From: Clostridia bacterium
Lineage (GTDB): Bacteria; Bacillota; Clostridia; Christensenellales; Aristaeellaceae
DNA length: 64,000 nucleotides
Assembly (NCBI GenBank): GCA_017516765.1
Contig: JAFXBE010000039.1
Coordinates: forward strand, 1 to 64,000
Direction: 5' to 3'
Under the pieces are notes generated by a model, which made no database searches, was not told the DNA's origin, and saw only the letters and a program-made list of their open reading frames with translations. Positions 7,865 to 21,400 of this stretch are shown in pieces. The position numbers were made by a program, and so were the translations under genes. Position 1 is the stretch's first letter, and each line of letters starts with the position of its first letter.

Positions 7865-9208
7865 ATGCCCAACCCCATTCTGCCCCTGTGGGAATGCATC
7901 CCCGACGGCGAACCCCGCCAGTTCGGCGACCGCGTCTACATCTACGGCTCCCACGACCGCTACGGCGGCACCGATTTCTGCAACTACAAGCTGAAGGTCT
8001 GGTCTGCTCCCCTCAACGATCTGAACAACTGGGTCTGCCATGGACACAGCTTCCACACCCGCCCGGATACCGACCATCCCTCCAGCGTGCCCCACACCAG
8101 CAACGCCCTCTTCGCCCCCGATGTGGTGGAGAAGGACGGCAAGTACTACCTGTACACCTACATCGTGGGCGCAAAGGGCTGCGTAAGCGTAAGCGACAAG
8201 CCCGAAGGCCCCTTCACCTTCCTTTCCACCTACGACTATGCTCCCGAGGATGGCGGCGACGACGGCATCTTCAACGATGTGGGCGTGCTGGTGGATGACG
8301 ACGGCAAAGTGTACTGCTACTACGGCTTCGAAGGCTCCCACATGAACGAGCTGGATCCCGAAAGCATGTACAAGGTGATCCCCGGCAGCCTGATCAGCCC
8401 GGTGATGGATGCCAGCGAAAACGTGCCCGTGGAAGAGCGGTTCTTCGAGGCTTCTTCCCCCCGCAAGGTGGGCGATACCTATTATCTGATCTACTCGCCC
8501 CGCAAGGGCAGCCGTCTGGCCTACGCAACCGCCGACAAGCCCACCGGCCCCTTCACCTACCGGGGGTACATCATCGACAACGGCGTGGATTACCCCGCCG
8601 GCAACAACCACGGCTCCATCTGCAAGATAGGCGGGCAGTGGTATGTGTTCTACCACCGCATGACCAACAACTCCATCACCAGCCGCCGCGCCTGTGTGGA
8701 GAAGATCACCATCCTGCCCGACGGCACCATCCCTCCGGTGGAGATGACCAGCCTTGGCTTTGAAGAATCCCTGAATCCCTATAAGCCCGTAAAGGCCGAG
8801 CTTGCCTGCGTGCTGACCGGCGGCTGCTTCGTGCTGGAAAAGGATGTGTTCCGCCGTGTGGTAAGCAAGGTGGGCGAAGGCAGCGTACTGGGCTACAAGT
8901 ACTTCGACTTTGGTCTGGACACCTCCACCAGGACCATGGAATTTGCCGTGAAGGTGGTCGGTGCGGGCATGCGGGGCAAGCTGCACGTAATGATCGACGC
9001 TCCCACCGAAGAGAAGGGCGGCAAAAAGATCGGCGAGGTGGCCATCGACATGAGCGACGGCGTGTACCGCGGCCGTGTGGAAAACGTGACCGGGCGGCAT
9101 GCCCTCTATCTGGTGGCTGAGCTGGTGAAGCCCCAGGCCGAATGGATGGCAGATTTCTTCCAGGGACGCACCCTGTGTGAAGTGGAAGAATTCGTGTTCC
9201 TGAAGTAA
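7865..9208 (+). CDS. Glycoside hydrolase family 43-like protein with C-terminal beta domain
   Basis: 447 aa from ATG 7865, with AAAGGAGG upstream. The first 310 residues form a five-bladed propeller of GH43 type: IPDGEPRQFGDRVYIYGSHD (putative base Asp), FAPDVVEKDGKYYLYTY, FNDVGVLVDDDGKVYCYYG (Asp modulator), RFFEASSPRKVGDTYYLIYS (putative acid Glu) and YPAGNNHGSICKIGGQWYVF. The last 130 residues look like a carbohydrate-binding or beta-sandwich module. There is no signal peptide, so it probably acts on imported oligosaccharides; GH43 members are mostly arabinofuranosidases or xylosidases. The divergent TetR operon is its only neighbour by regulation. Confidence 0.88.
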   Translation: MPNPILPLWECIPDGEPRQFGDRVYIYGSHDRYGGTDFCNYKLKVWSAPLNDLNNWVCHGHSFHTRPDTDHPSSVPHTSNALFAPDVVEKDGKYYLYTYIVGAKGCVSVSDKPEGPFTFLSTYDYAPEDGGDDGIFNDVGVLVDDDGKVYCYYGFEGSHMNELDPESMYKVIPGSLISPVMDASENVPVEERFFEASSPRKVGDTYYLIYSPRKGSRLAYATADKPTGPFTYRGYIIDNGVDYPAGNNHGSICKIGGQWYVFYHRMTNNSITSRRACVEKITILPDGTIPPVEMTSLGFEESLNPYKPVKAELACVLTGGCFVLEKDVFRRVVSKVGEGSVLGYKYFDFGLDTSTRTMEFAVKVVGAGMRGKLHVMIDAPTEEKGGKKIGEVAIDMSDGVYRGRVENVTGRHALYLVAELVKPQAEWMADFFQGRTLCEVEEFVFLK

Positions 9209-9225
9209 ACAAACATCTTTCTTCT

Positions 9226-9262
9226 CCCCGGCGGGATCGTTACCCCGCCGGGGAATCTTTTT
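9226..9262 (+). terminator. Terminator of the GH43 gene
   Basis: A 10-bp stem CCCCGGCGGG (9226-9235) with 9244-9253 is followed by AATCTTTTTG. Confidence 0.85.
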
Positions 9263-9357
9263 GCCGTTTTTGATTACCCGGCAGGTGCAGATGTAACCGC
9301 CCCCGCGACGGTATCCGCTATCCGACTGTTTTTTCCATATATCGCCAGCGCATTTCG

Positions 9358-9386
9358 TTGACAAGCATTACCGCCGTTGTTATAAT
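9358..9386 (+). promoter_or_regulatory. Consensus promoter of the giant adhesin gene
   Basis: TTGACA (9358-9363), exactly 17 bases, TATAAT (9381-9386), matching the sigma-70/SigA consensus at all twelve positions. It leaves a leader of about 85 nt before ATG 9478. Confidence 0.85.
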
Positions 9387-9477
9387 GAAAAGTAACAATA
9401 TACCTCTCACCCGCCCCGCCGAAGGGGGCGCCGCGACAGCAGAAAATAGATATCCGCATGCAGGAGATGACACCATT

Positions 9478-12400
9478 ATGAAGGCATGGAAAACGATCCG
9501 TAAAAGCAGCTTCTTGGCTGTATGCACACTGGCGGTACTGCTTGCCGCAGCTTTGCTGCTGCAGCTCGCTTTGCCCCATTCCGCTCTGGCGCAGGGCACC
9601 GGGGACGAAAGCTTCGATATGGACGGCTCCAAGATCGAAGGCATCGACCTTTTCTGGCTTACCCCCGACAGCACCATTGACAACAACGGCAATCCCGTAC
9701 CGGATGCCGAGCTGAACAACAACGGCGCAGCCCGCAACGATCACCTCTACATCGCCACCGGTTCCGATGCCGAACTGGCGATGACTTTCCAATTTGAGGT
9801 ATCCTTCTCCGGGCAGTACAGCTATGCCCCCGGGGATATCCAGATCACCTTCCCTGCGCAGGTATGGCACGGACGCGACAGCTCCGGCGATGCAGGCGTT
9901 GTGGATATGACCTCGCTGATCGGCGGTATGGATCTTTCCGTGCCCGAAGCTCCCTCCACCAAGGGCGACTTCAACTGGCAGCTGGTGGACGGCAATTATG
10001 TGCTCACCAACACCAAGACTCTGGGCGCGACCAGCAAGGCCATGTTCCAGATGACGCTGATCGACCTGTTCCCCCACGATCTGGTGGATATGAGCGAGAG
10101 CGAACCCATCACCGTGCAGGTGGATGTGGTCACCAGCCGCGGCAACGTGATCTCCCGCACCTCCGACCCCATCACCGCGCAGGTGGATACCCATGCCGTG
10201 CTGAACAGCGTGAAGAAAGACTCCCGCAACGAGCTTTTCGAAGATGTTCCCGATCCTGCGACCCTGCCGGTTCAACTGCTGGAAAACCTGCCCGCAGGTA
10301 CCCTGCCGGAGGACTATCTCTACGTGCGCTGGTACACCTATGTATACCATCAGGGCAACCAGCCCTTCTCCCTTTCCCTGACCGACGAGCTGGATGCCGC
10401 CTATCTGCTTGAGGACATCAGCGGCGCCATGACCCCCGGCGAAAAGGTGACCGACAGTATCTTCCTTGGCTATGTGGATCCCCAGGGCAAGGCTTATCCC
10501 GCCGAAAACGGCAGCACGGTGGATGTGTGGCAGAAGAAGCACCACGCCGCCACAACCGCCGCCAACGACCATATGATGTACATCTGGTCCGCCTACCCCA
10601 AGGCAGCCTTCCATGTACCCACCGCCGAAGAGGATCCTGTTGCCTATATCATGTACAACACCGCTGCATGGGAGCTGAGCGAGTACGATGCCGCCGTCAA
10701 CGACCCCGGCTACGGCAAGCCTGCCGACGCCCGGGAGACCTCCGCAGGCGAAGACACCGCCCAGATCACCTACACGCCGGTGCGCTGGGAGCGTCCCACG
10801 GGTCGGTTCGAGGTGTTCAAGTACACCCACGCCAGCGGCATGAAGGACCGGAACTACGGCAACGGTCTGAACCAGCTGATCAACGGCGAGGATGTGGACG
10901 TGGAGTTCGTGATCAGCTCGGTGGGCTTCGGCTATCCCTGGACCAGCCACCGCACCAATCCGGACGATCCGTTCTATGTGGGCGATGCCGAAGTTACAGA
11001 GGAGGATTTCGGCATTCTCAGCTGGAAGCAGGTCATTGACGACTGCGATGTGTTCTTTGACCTTTCCGAAGTGCCCCTGACCGCCCGGGATTTCGAAACC
11101 GCATGGTTCGAAGTGCAGATCCCCCAGCGGCTGCGCTACCGCAAGGCCGGCGCAGACGAATACGGCTACAAGCCGGACGGCGAAGCCCTGAGCGCCAAAT
11201 CCATCAAGTACGGGGCTGTGGAAGCGGGCACCTATGCCTATTTTATCGATGACACCCTGCCCATTCCCGATGTGACGATCGAATATCAGGTAGACGGCAG
11301 CGGCGTCTGGCTGCCTGCCGCCACCGCCACCTGGGGCGAGACCGGCAAGAACCCCATGACCTTTGTGAACGTGCAGGAGAGCATCACCACCTCCGGGCGC
11401 CGCATCCTCTTCCCCGAAAACACCACCGATGTGCGCCACACCTTTGTGAGCGACGTGTTCGGCGGCAAGACCGTGGAAAAGAGCGATGTGGCCGCCCTTT
11501 ACTGGGATATGCGGCTGGGTGTTACCCTGAAGGCATCCGACGAGAACATTGCCATCGCCGAAAAGTGGTTCACCCTCACCGATACTCCCAGCACCAAAAT
11601 GCGCAACGATGTGCGTATGGAGGTTTACGGCTGGGTGGGCAACCAGGCCGGCGGCACCCCGCCCGAGGGCGTTCTGCTGGAGGTATCCGACGGATCCTTC
11701 TACGATTATTCCCGCGCCACCATCAGCGGTGCAAGCTACGGCGTTTCCATGTCCAAGGCGGTGGATTTTGACAACCGCAGTGTTGCCCAGGGCGGCGACA
11801 ACGATGTGGAGAACCGGCGCGCCATTCTCCATTACAGCGCAAAGGTCATGGAAAAGAGCAACATGACCGACCGGCTCCAGTACGACCAGGCTGTTGCCGC
11901 AGGCACCATTCCCGCAGAAACCGGCGGCATCTGGTACGACCTGCTGCCCGAAGGCGTTGTGCCCCTGCTGAATACCCTTGAAGTGCGCCCGGGCGATACC
12001 ATCCTCTCCCGCTACATTGTCGAAAACTACAAAAACAGCGGGCGTACCCTGCTGGTGGTGGAGTGCGACCTGACCCCCACCCCCGTGCTGGGCGACGGCT
12101 CCGTTTACATGGACAGCCCCACCCTTGCTTTTGATGCGGTCTATCCCTGGGATGCCATCATCGACCATCAGGGCGAGGCTGCGGTGAACTATATCGCCTT
12201 CGAATCCACCAGCAGCGGTCTGCGCTACGATACGCTGGGCACCATTACCGGGCAGCGGGGCGATGCGGACGATCCCACGGGCGGCAACAACATCACCACC
12301 CCCGAAATGCCCGAAGAGATCGCACAGGCCATGACCGATCTGGATCCCAACACGGACGAAAACCGTTTTGTCTACGCCAAGTGTGACGTAAATGTGGATG

Positions 12401-15400
12401 TGATCACCTCCGCCGTTTCCGGCATTACCAAGGCGGTCAAGAACGATCTGTACGGCATCTGGACGCAGGGTCTGGACGGGCAGGAGCAGGTAACGGTCTA
12501 TGAAGGCCAGAACTACACTTACCGCCTGCGGGTGGAAAGCACCACCGGTACCCGCACCAGCGACATCATCATCTACGACACCATCGAAAACTACCACATT
12601 CCCGCAAACGATGTGACCAAGCAGGATGATTACAACAACATCGATGAGAAAAAGGACTGGCAGGGCGACTGGCAGGGCAAGGGTCAGTGGCGGGGCACCC
12701 TGCGCAGCGTGGATCTGAGCGAGTTTGTAGAGGCTCAGGTCGCTCCCGTACTCTACTATTCCACCGTTGAAGACCTTACCTTTGCCGATTCCGACAGCGG
12801 CGACACCACCCAGGACGGCCGTCTGGAGATTTTCTCCAAAAACGAATACGACCTGACCAACACCGCCTACTGGCAGAAAGCCGAGTTGGATGCCTCCGGC
12901 ATGTGGCAGGCGCCCGCTGGCGTTACCGCCGTTGCGCTGGATGCCCGCAAGGCTGCCGACGGCAGCGATTTCGTGCTGGAGGGCGGCAAATCCCTGACCG
13001 GTTACCTGCACATGGTCGCCCCCGATGACGACAGCGACCCCGATGTATGGAACGCCAAGGGCGCATATGCCCACAAGACCGCCGATGACGGCAGCCCCCT
13101 TCAGGAAGTGGACTGGGAGAAGGCGCGCGACGAAAAGAACAACATGTACGCCTTCAACAACACCCGCCTCAAGTGCGTGCAGACCGGCAGCGGCAGTGCG
13201 GGCGAATCCTCCAACATCATGATCCGCAACGACTACACCCGTGTGGGCATCCTGCCCAAGGTGATCGGCGTGAGCAAGGCGTGGGAGGATCAGAACAACC
13301 ACGACAACATGCGCCCCGAAAGCATCACCCTGACGCTGGTGCGCAAGCTGCCCGGCGAGAGCTTCCGGGAAGTAACGGACGCCAACGGCGATCCCATCCG
13401 CCTTACGCTGGACGAAAGCAACAGCTGGACCGGCTGGCTGGAGCAGATCGACGTGGTGAACGAGGATGGCGAGTGCTACATCTACTCCTTCCGGGAGGAC
13501 GAAGTGCCCGGCTACACCTATGCCGTTACCCAGCCCGACGAAAACCGCTATCTGGTCACCAACACCCACCCCAACGAGCAAGTGACCATCCGCGGCGTTA
13601 AGCAGTGGAACGACTCCAACAACGCCTACAATGCACGCCCCGAAAGCATCCAACTGACCTTGTTCCGGGATGGCGAGCAGCTCTCCGAGCTGACGGTCTA
13701 TCCCGCTGCCGACGGTACCTGGAATTACAGCTTCGGCTCGCTGGACAAGTACGCTCCCGGCGGTGTGCCCTACGAATACACCATCAAAGAGACCTATGTG
13801 CCCAAGTACAGCTTCAATGCGGACGATCTGACCCAGCCGGTGAACGACTACACCCCCAAGAGCGATCTGACGGTGCAGAAGAAGCTGGTCAATACCACGC
13901 CGGCTGCTGCTCAGGTGCCCTTCACCTTTACCATCCAGCTGCTGGCAGAGCAGACCCGGCAGGAGATCGAAGCGGGCGCAGAGCCCATGCCCCTGATGGA
14001 CGCCTACCGCTACGAGATCTTCGCCCTTGAAGAGGACGGCAGCCGGACAGTGGTATCCGACGGCACGATCAGCTGCTCCGGTACCTTCCGGCTGAAGGCG
14101 GACGAAGAGATCGTGATCCGGGATCTGCCCACCGATTCCACCTACAAAATCGTGGAAGAACCCCAGACCGGCTTTATCCTTTCCGAAAGCGTCAACGCCG
14201 AAGGCATCCTGTATGCCGGCGGCGAGAACCGTGCCGAATTCACCAACACCTATACTTCCCGCGGCGGGTTGCAGCTGTACGGTCAGAAGACCCTGAACGG
14301 CGCAGCGTTGCGGAAAAACCAGTTCCGTTTCCAGATCGTGGACAAGACCGAGGGCAGCCCGACCAAGGATCAGGTTGTTGGCTCGGGTTATTCCGGCATG
14401 CCCGAAAGCCGGAAGGATGCCGCCACCGGACAGATCACCTCCACGGCTCCCATTTCCTTCGGGCAGCTGCGCTACACCCAGGCCGATGCGGGCAAGACTT
14501 TTGTCTACGAGGTATCCGAAGTGGCTGTGGAGCAGGGCGGCTATACCTATGACGAGACCGTCTACACCATCGAGGTGCATGTGGAGGACAACGGCGACGG
14601 CACCCTGACCGCCACCGCCGTGGATGCTGCCACCGGCAGGGATGTGACCCGGCCGGACGGCGCAAACATGCCCTTTGAGAACACCTACGAGGCACAGGGT
14701 TCCGTAACGCTGAAGGCATGGAAGACCTTCCCCGGCGGCACGCTGGAGGACGGTAGCTTTACCTTTGAACTGTACCGTTACAAAAACGGCGCACCCACAG
14801 AGCTGATCGGGACCGCGACCAACAACGCCGCCGGCGAGGTGATCTTCCCGGAGATCACCTTCGGGGAAGATGATGTGGCGCTGGGTGACGAACCCACCGT
14901 ATATTCCTACCTTGTGTGGGAGACCCAGGGCAGCGAGGAGGGCGTTGTCTACTCCAAGCAGGCCTATGTGTACCGGATCGCCGTTACGGACAACGGCGAC
15001 GGCACGCTGGGTATTGAGGAAAGCGTCAAGGCTGCCTCCCGCGAGTGCGCCGAGTGCGCCTACTGCAACGGCACCGGCATGATCGACAACAGTGTCTGCA
15101 CCACTTGCAACGGTACCGGCATCAACGACGGCGCGCTGACCGTTACCGATACGGAAAGCATGCCTGTTTTCACCAACCGCCCCGAAGACGGCAGCCTGAC
15201 CGTTACCAAGCAGGTGACCAACGATCCCAATCCCCTGCCCGATCAGGAATTCATGTTCACTGTTACCTTCTCGGGTCAGGTTCCTGCGGATCTGAGCTAC
15301 GAAAAGCCCGAACGTCAGGCGCCCGCGACCCCCGGCGGCAGCGGTGCGGGCAGCGGCAGCGAGGGCGGCAGCGGCACGGTTGCCAAGTACCATCTGCCCG

Positions 15401-18400
15401 ATGAGGAGCTGCAAAACAGCGAGCCCTTCGCCGTCTATGACCCCCAGACCCACGGGATCACCATTATCCGTATGACGAAAGACGCAGACGGCGTATACAG
15501 ATTCGAGGATTATGCCGTAGCCGAGAGCGATCTGACGCCAAAAACCCAATATTACGATATCTATACCGATCCCGACACCGGTCTGCTCTACCACCGCATG
15601 ACCAAACTGGAGACGGAGGATCTTTCCAACAGCTACAGCTCTCCCTACCCCTGGCGGGATGACTACACGATCCGCAGCGAAGCGACCAGCTTTACCATGA
15701 AGGGCGGCTTCAAGCCCAGCGCAGGCTACCAGATGTTCTACATGATGCGCAAGATAACGAAAATGGATGTTTCCATGCTGGATACCAGCCGAATCACCCG
15801 GATGTACGATGCATTCCGTTATCTGGACAACCTGAAAGAACTGGATCTGCGCATGCTGGATACCTCCAACGTTACGGAAATGTGCGGCATGTTTGCCTAC
15901 TGCGAGCGGCTGGAGACCCTTCTGCTGGACTTTGACACCACCAACGTAACGACCATGGACAGCATGTTCCGCAGCTGCTACAAGCTGAAGACACTGGATC
16001 TGTCCTCCTTCCATACCCCCAACGTGGAAGACTTTGGCGGCATGTTTGAAAATTGCCAGGAAATGGTCACGCTGGACATCAGCAATTTCGACACCTCCAA
16101 CACCGAGGACTTTTCCGGGATGTTCACGTATACCGACAAGCTGCAGGTGCTGGATCTGAGCCACTTCGATACCGGCAGCGCCACCAACATGTACCGCATG
16201 TTCAGCTACTACAACTGGTACCCCGGCCGCGAGCTGATCCTCGGCGAGGGCTTCCTTGCCGACTCCGACACCTTCTACTACATCGACGGTGAGGGTGAGT
16301 ACACCTCCACCTGCCCTTTCAGCAAGATCACCTTCCCGACGGGCAAGAGCATTTTCGTCGCCGATGCAAAATGGAAGGCTTCCAGCAGTTCGGTTTACAC
16401 CGGCTGGTGGGTGAACACCGCAACCGGCGAACGGCTGCAGGACACCCCTGGCAAGGGCATTCCCAGCGTAATGGATGCCATTATGCGCGAAGGCAAAGGC
16501 GGTACGTGGGAATTGGAGCTTGCCGGTTATCAGGTCAGCTTCGAGCCCGGCGAAGGCGGCGCAGGCTATACCCCCGATGCGTACTCCGCTACGTATTCCG
16601 ATTTGACCGCCCCCCACTACTTCTACCAATTCGGCAAGATGGTGGAATGCTTCACCGACGAAGCGGGCAATGTCTTCTACCCCGATCTCAACGACCGTAT
16701 CACCATCCCCGCAGACACCTATGCCGCCGGCGACCACATTACCCTGACAGCCCGGTGGAAGGATTACGAATTCCCGGTGGTCAACATGAACAACACGATC
16801 ACCTTCAAGCTGCGCGCAGGGGAGAGCCTTACCATCAACGATCTGCCCGCCGGTATCGAATACCACGTATCCGAAGAACCCCTTGACGGCTGGACGCTGC
16901 TCAGCAAGACCGGCGACACCGGCGCGATCGATTCGGCACAGACAGATGTATCCGTCTTTACCAACGAATACAAGAGCAGCAGGCGCATTGCCTATCTGGA
17001 AGCCAAAAAGCTGGTAAACGGCGTGCCTTCCGGGGCGGATGAGGAGTATACCTTTACCCTCAACCAGGGCAATACGGTGCTCCAGACCGTTACCAGCAAG
17101 GCCAACGGTGTGGTTCAATTTGCGCCCATCGAGCTGGAGGACAGATACGGCAACTACAGCTACCAGATCAAGGAAGTGCCCGGCAACGACCGGGATATGG
17201 TCTACGATTCCTCCACCGAATACGCCTACATCAACATGTCGTGGAATTCCGTCACGGGCGCTTATGAGCCGAAGGTCAGATACGGCAACAATACGATCCC
17301 CGTGTTCGAAAACGACCGTATGGGACAGCTGAAGCTGACCAAGCGGGTCGCGGGTACCTCCACCTCCATGGCGAACAGCAAATCTTTCAATGTGGAGGTC
17401 ACCTTTACCAGACCCGACGGTCAGCCCTGGCGCAACGGCTACAGCAACTACGTCTACAGCACCACCGGCAGCAGCTACTGGATCAACAGCAGCGGCACCA
17501 TCACCCTGTGGGTGAGCGCCGAGTATCCCGTTACGCTGAGGGACATTCCGCAGGGCGTTACCTATCAGGCCAGGGAGATCGGCACCTATACCCACTGGAC
17601 TGTTGACAGCAACGTATACACCGGTACCATTTCCGGGGATGAGCCCGCAGAAGTGGTCTTCACCAACCACTACACCGCCAAGGGCTCGGCGCAGATCAAG
17701 GCACACAAGTACTACTACAGCAGTGTGCCTCTGCGGGATGGCGACTTTACCTTCGAACTGCTCCGGGGCGTGAAGGATCCCGAAAGCGGGCAGTGGTCGC
17801 CCGGCGAAGTGATCGCTACCGCCGACAACAAGGCGGACGGCAGCATCACCTTTGGCCCCATCGAGTTTGATACGGAGGGACTCCATCGGTTCTACATCCG
17901 CGAGGTGGTCGATTCCGAGCACGGCGTCAGTTACGACAGAGGTACCTACTATGTGGATTACTATGCCTCTGATTGGGGCGACGGCACGCTGAACGTATAC
18001 AATTACAACAACTACGATCCCAGCTTCTACAACGGTGACACCAGCGGCTACCTGTATGTAACGAAGAAGGTGGTCAATGCCACCGAGGTCAACGCAGACG
18101 CCTCTTTCGTCTTTGACCTCTACCTGAAGAACAGGAACGGAGAACCCTATACCAACAGCTCCTGGGGCTATTACATCTACGATGTCAACGACAGCTACAC
18201 CTACCACTCCGCCCACATTACCGACGGCAAAGTGACCTTCAGTCTGAAGGACGGGGAGCGTTTCAGAGGCTATTTTCCCAGCACCTGCACCTACGAGGTC
18301 GTGGAGCGCCCCCTGCCCGGCTTTACCGCCAGCGGCAGCCCCTCCGGGCGAATCCCCAGCCAGTACGGGACTGTCAACGAGATCGTTACCAACACCTACG

Positions 18401-21400
18401 CTGCCGAGGGCGAATATGTTCTTGAAGCCAACAAGCTGGTAAACGGCGAAGCGCCGGAGGAAGGGCAGTTCATCTTCGAGCTCTACGGCAGCGACGATAC
18501 CCTGATCACCTCCGTTGCCAACGCCGCTGACGGCAGCATCACCTTCCCCACCCTCAGGTTTACCCAGAGCGATGTGGGCGAGGTGACCTACCGGCTGGTG
18601 GAAAAGAACACCGCCCAGCCCGGCATCGTCTATGACGAAAGCGTGCATACCGTCACCCTGACGGTCGCCGACAACGGCGACGGCACGCTGACCGTTACCG
18701 CAGACGACCTGCCCGCAGAGGGCATCCTCTTCGAAAACACCAGCAAGGACAGCGTGGATATCAAGGCCACCAAGGAATGGAAGGGCGACGAAGCCCATCC
18801 CGGTACCCGGTGCGATATCGTGCTGAACCTGTACAGCAGCACCTCTCCCGGCGAAAAGACACCGGTGGGCAGCAAAACCATCTCCGCCGAGGCAACGGGC
18901 GATGCGCTGACCGTTACCTGGGAAGACATGCCCCTGTTCCGGGAGGCGAACGGCGAAAAGCAGCCCATCACCTACACGGTGGAGGAGGAAATGCAGCTTG
19001 CCGAAGGCGAACCCGTTGTTTACACCCATCTGGTCACCGGCAGCGCTGAAGAGGGCTTCAGGGTCATCAACCGCTATACCGGCGCAGATGTGGTGCTTAC
19101 CGCCCGTAAGGAGCTGACCGGACGCGCATGGAAGGCGGATGACCTGTTCACCTTCGAGGTCTACGACAGCGAAAACCGGCTGGCTGCCACTGCGCAGAAC
19201 GCCGCCAACCGCACCGTCACCTTCCCCGCACTGTGCTTCAATATGGACGATATGGTGGGCGCAGTCAGAGACGAGGACGGCAACCGCATCAAGACCCTTA
19301 CCTACACCATCGTGGAAAAGGCGGGAGACATTCCCGGCATCATCTATGACGATGCCGCCTATACCGCCACCGTAACTTTGGTGCAGACACCGGAAGGCGA
19401 CCTGTCCGCATCGGTGGAATACGAGGCAGAGGACATCGTCTTCGTAAACACCTACACCGCCACCGGCAGTGCAGCCTTCTCCGGTACCAAGGTACTGGAA
19501 GGCCGCGCCCTGACAGCGGAGCAGTTTTCCTTCACCCTCACGGGCGAGAACGTGACAGAGACAGTAACCAATGCAGCCGACGGCAGCTTCGCCTTCTCCC
19601 CCATCGAATACACGCTGGCGGATGTGGGCGAGCATGAATACACCGTGAGCGAAGTAAACAGCGGGCTGCACGGCTACACCTACGACAGCACGGTTTACCG
19701 GATCAAGGTAACGGTTACCGACAACGGTGACGGCACGCTGACGACCGCCACCACCGTGAACGGCAGTGCGGCTACCCCCATCGCCTTCACCAATGCCTAC
19801 ACCCCCGACGGCAGCGTACAGTTCTCCGGCACCAAGAAGCTGGAAGGACGTGCGCTGGCAGCGGAGCAGTTCTCCTTCACCCTGACGGGCGAGGGCATGA
19901 CCGAGACGGTGACCAACGCAGCCGACGGCAGCTTCGCCTTCTCCCCCATCGAATACGCGCTGACGGATGTGGGCGAGCATGAATACACCGTGACCGAAGT
20001 GAACGGCGGGCTGCACGGCTACACCTATGACGAGACAGTTTACCGGATCAAGGTAACGGTAACCGACAACGGCGAAGGCGACCTGATCGCCACCTACACT
20101 GTGAACGGCGGTGCAGACACCCCCATCGCCTTTACCAACGCCTATATCCCCGACGGCAGCGTGCAGCTCGGCGGCACCAAGCAGTTGAACGGACGTACCC
20201 TTGAGGCGGAGCAGTTCTCCTTCACCCTGAGCGGCGACGGCATCACCGAGACGGTGACCAACGCAGCCGACGGCACCTTCGCCTTCTCCCCCATCGAATA
20301 TGCACTGGCAGATGTGGGCGAACACGAATACACCGTGACCGAGGTGAACGGCGGTGCAGACGGCTACACCTACGATGAGACGGTATACACCGTAAAGGTA
20401 ACGGTACGCGACAACGGCGCAGGCGACCTGATCGCCACCTACGCCGTAAACGGCGCGGAGGATACCGCCATCGCCTTTGAGAACACCTACGATGCCGATT
20501 GCACCCTCACCTTTGCAGGTGTGAAGACGGTAGGCGGCAAGGAACCCACCGAGGATCAGATCTTCACCTTCCGGCTGAAGGCCGAAGACGGCACCGTGCT
20601 GCAGGAGGTGGAGAACGACAAGGGCAGCATCCGCTTTGCTCCCATCTCCTACACGCTGGCAGATGTGGGCAAGACCCACCGCTACACCATTGCAGAAAGC
20701 AGCGAAAGCACCGAACAGTACCGCACCGACCCCAGCGTCTACGCCCTTACCGTGACGCTGACCGACCCCGGCACCGGCACGCTGGTAGCCGACTGGAGCC
20801 TGACCAAGGATGGCGCAGAAGCTGCCAACATCGTGTTCGACAACACGCCGCTGACCCATCTGGAGATCAGCAAGACGGTGGCAGGACGGGAAACCGATAT
20901 GGCGTTCAGCTTCCTGGTGACCCTGACGGATACCGACGGGAACCCGCTGGAGGGCACCTTCCCCGTAACGGGTATTGAAGCCGTCACCATCGCCAGCGGC
21001 GATTCGCTGCTTGTGAAGCACGGCGAGACCGCCCGGATCGGCGGGCTGCCCGTAGGCGCATGCTATACCGTGGAAGAAGCGGTTTACACTGCCTTTGACG
21101 CCTCTGTGAACGGCACAGCCGGAAACAAGGCGGAAGGCACTCTGCCCGCCGAAGGCGCAAAGGCCGCCTTTACCAACACCGGAAAGACCACCGGCTTCTC
21201 CGTAACCAAGAAGTGGGAAGGCGGCAGCGGTACCATCAGCCTGACGATCTATGCAGACGGCAAGAAGATGGTTCCCCAGCCCGCGGTGCTGAACAACGGC
21301 AGCAAGTACTCCTGCACCGGTCTGCCCATGTATACCGACGAGGGCACCGCCATCGTCTACAGCGCAAAGGAACGCTATGTGGACGGCTATGTGACCATCT

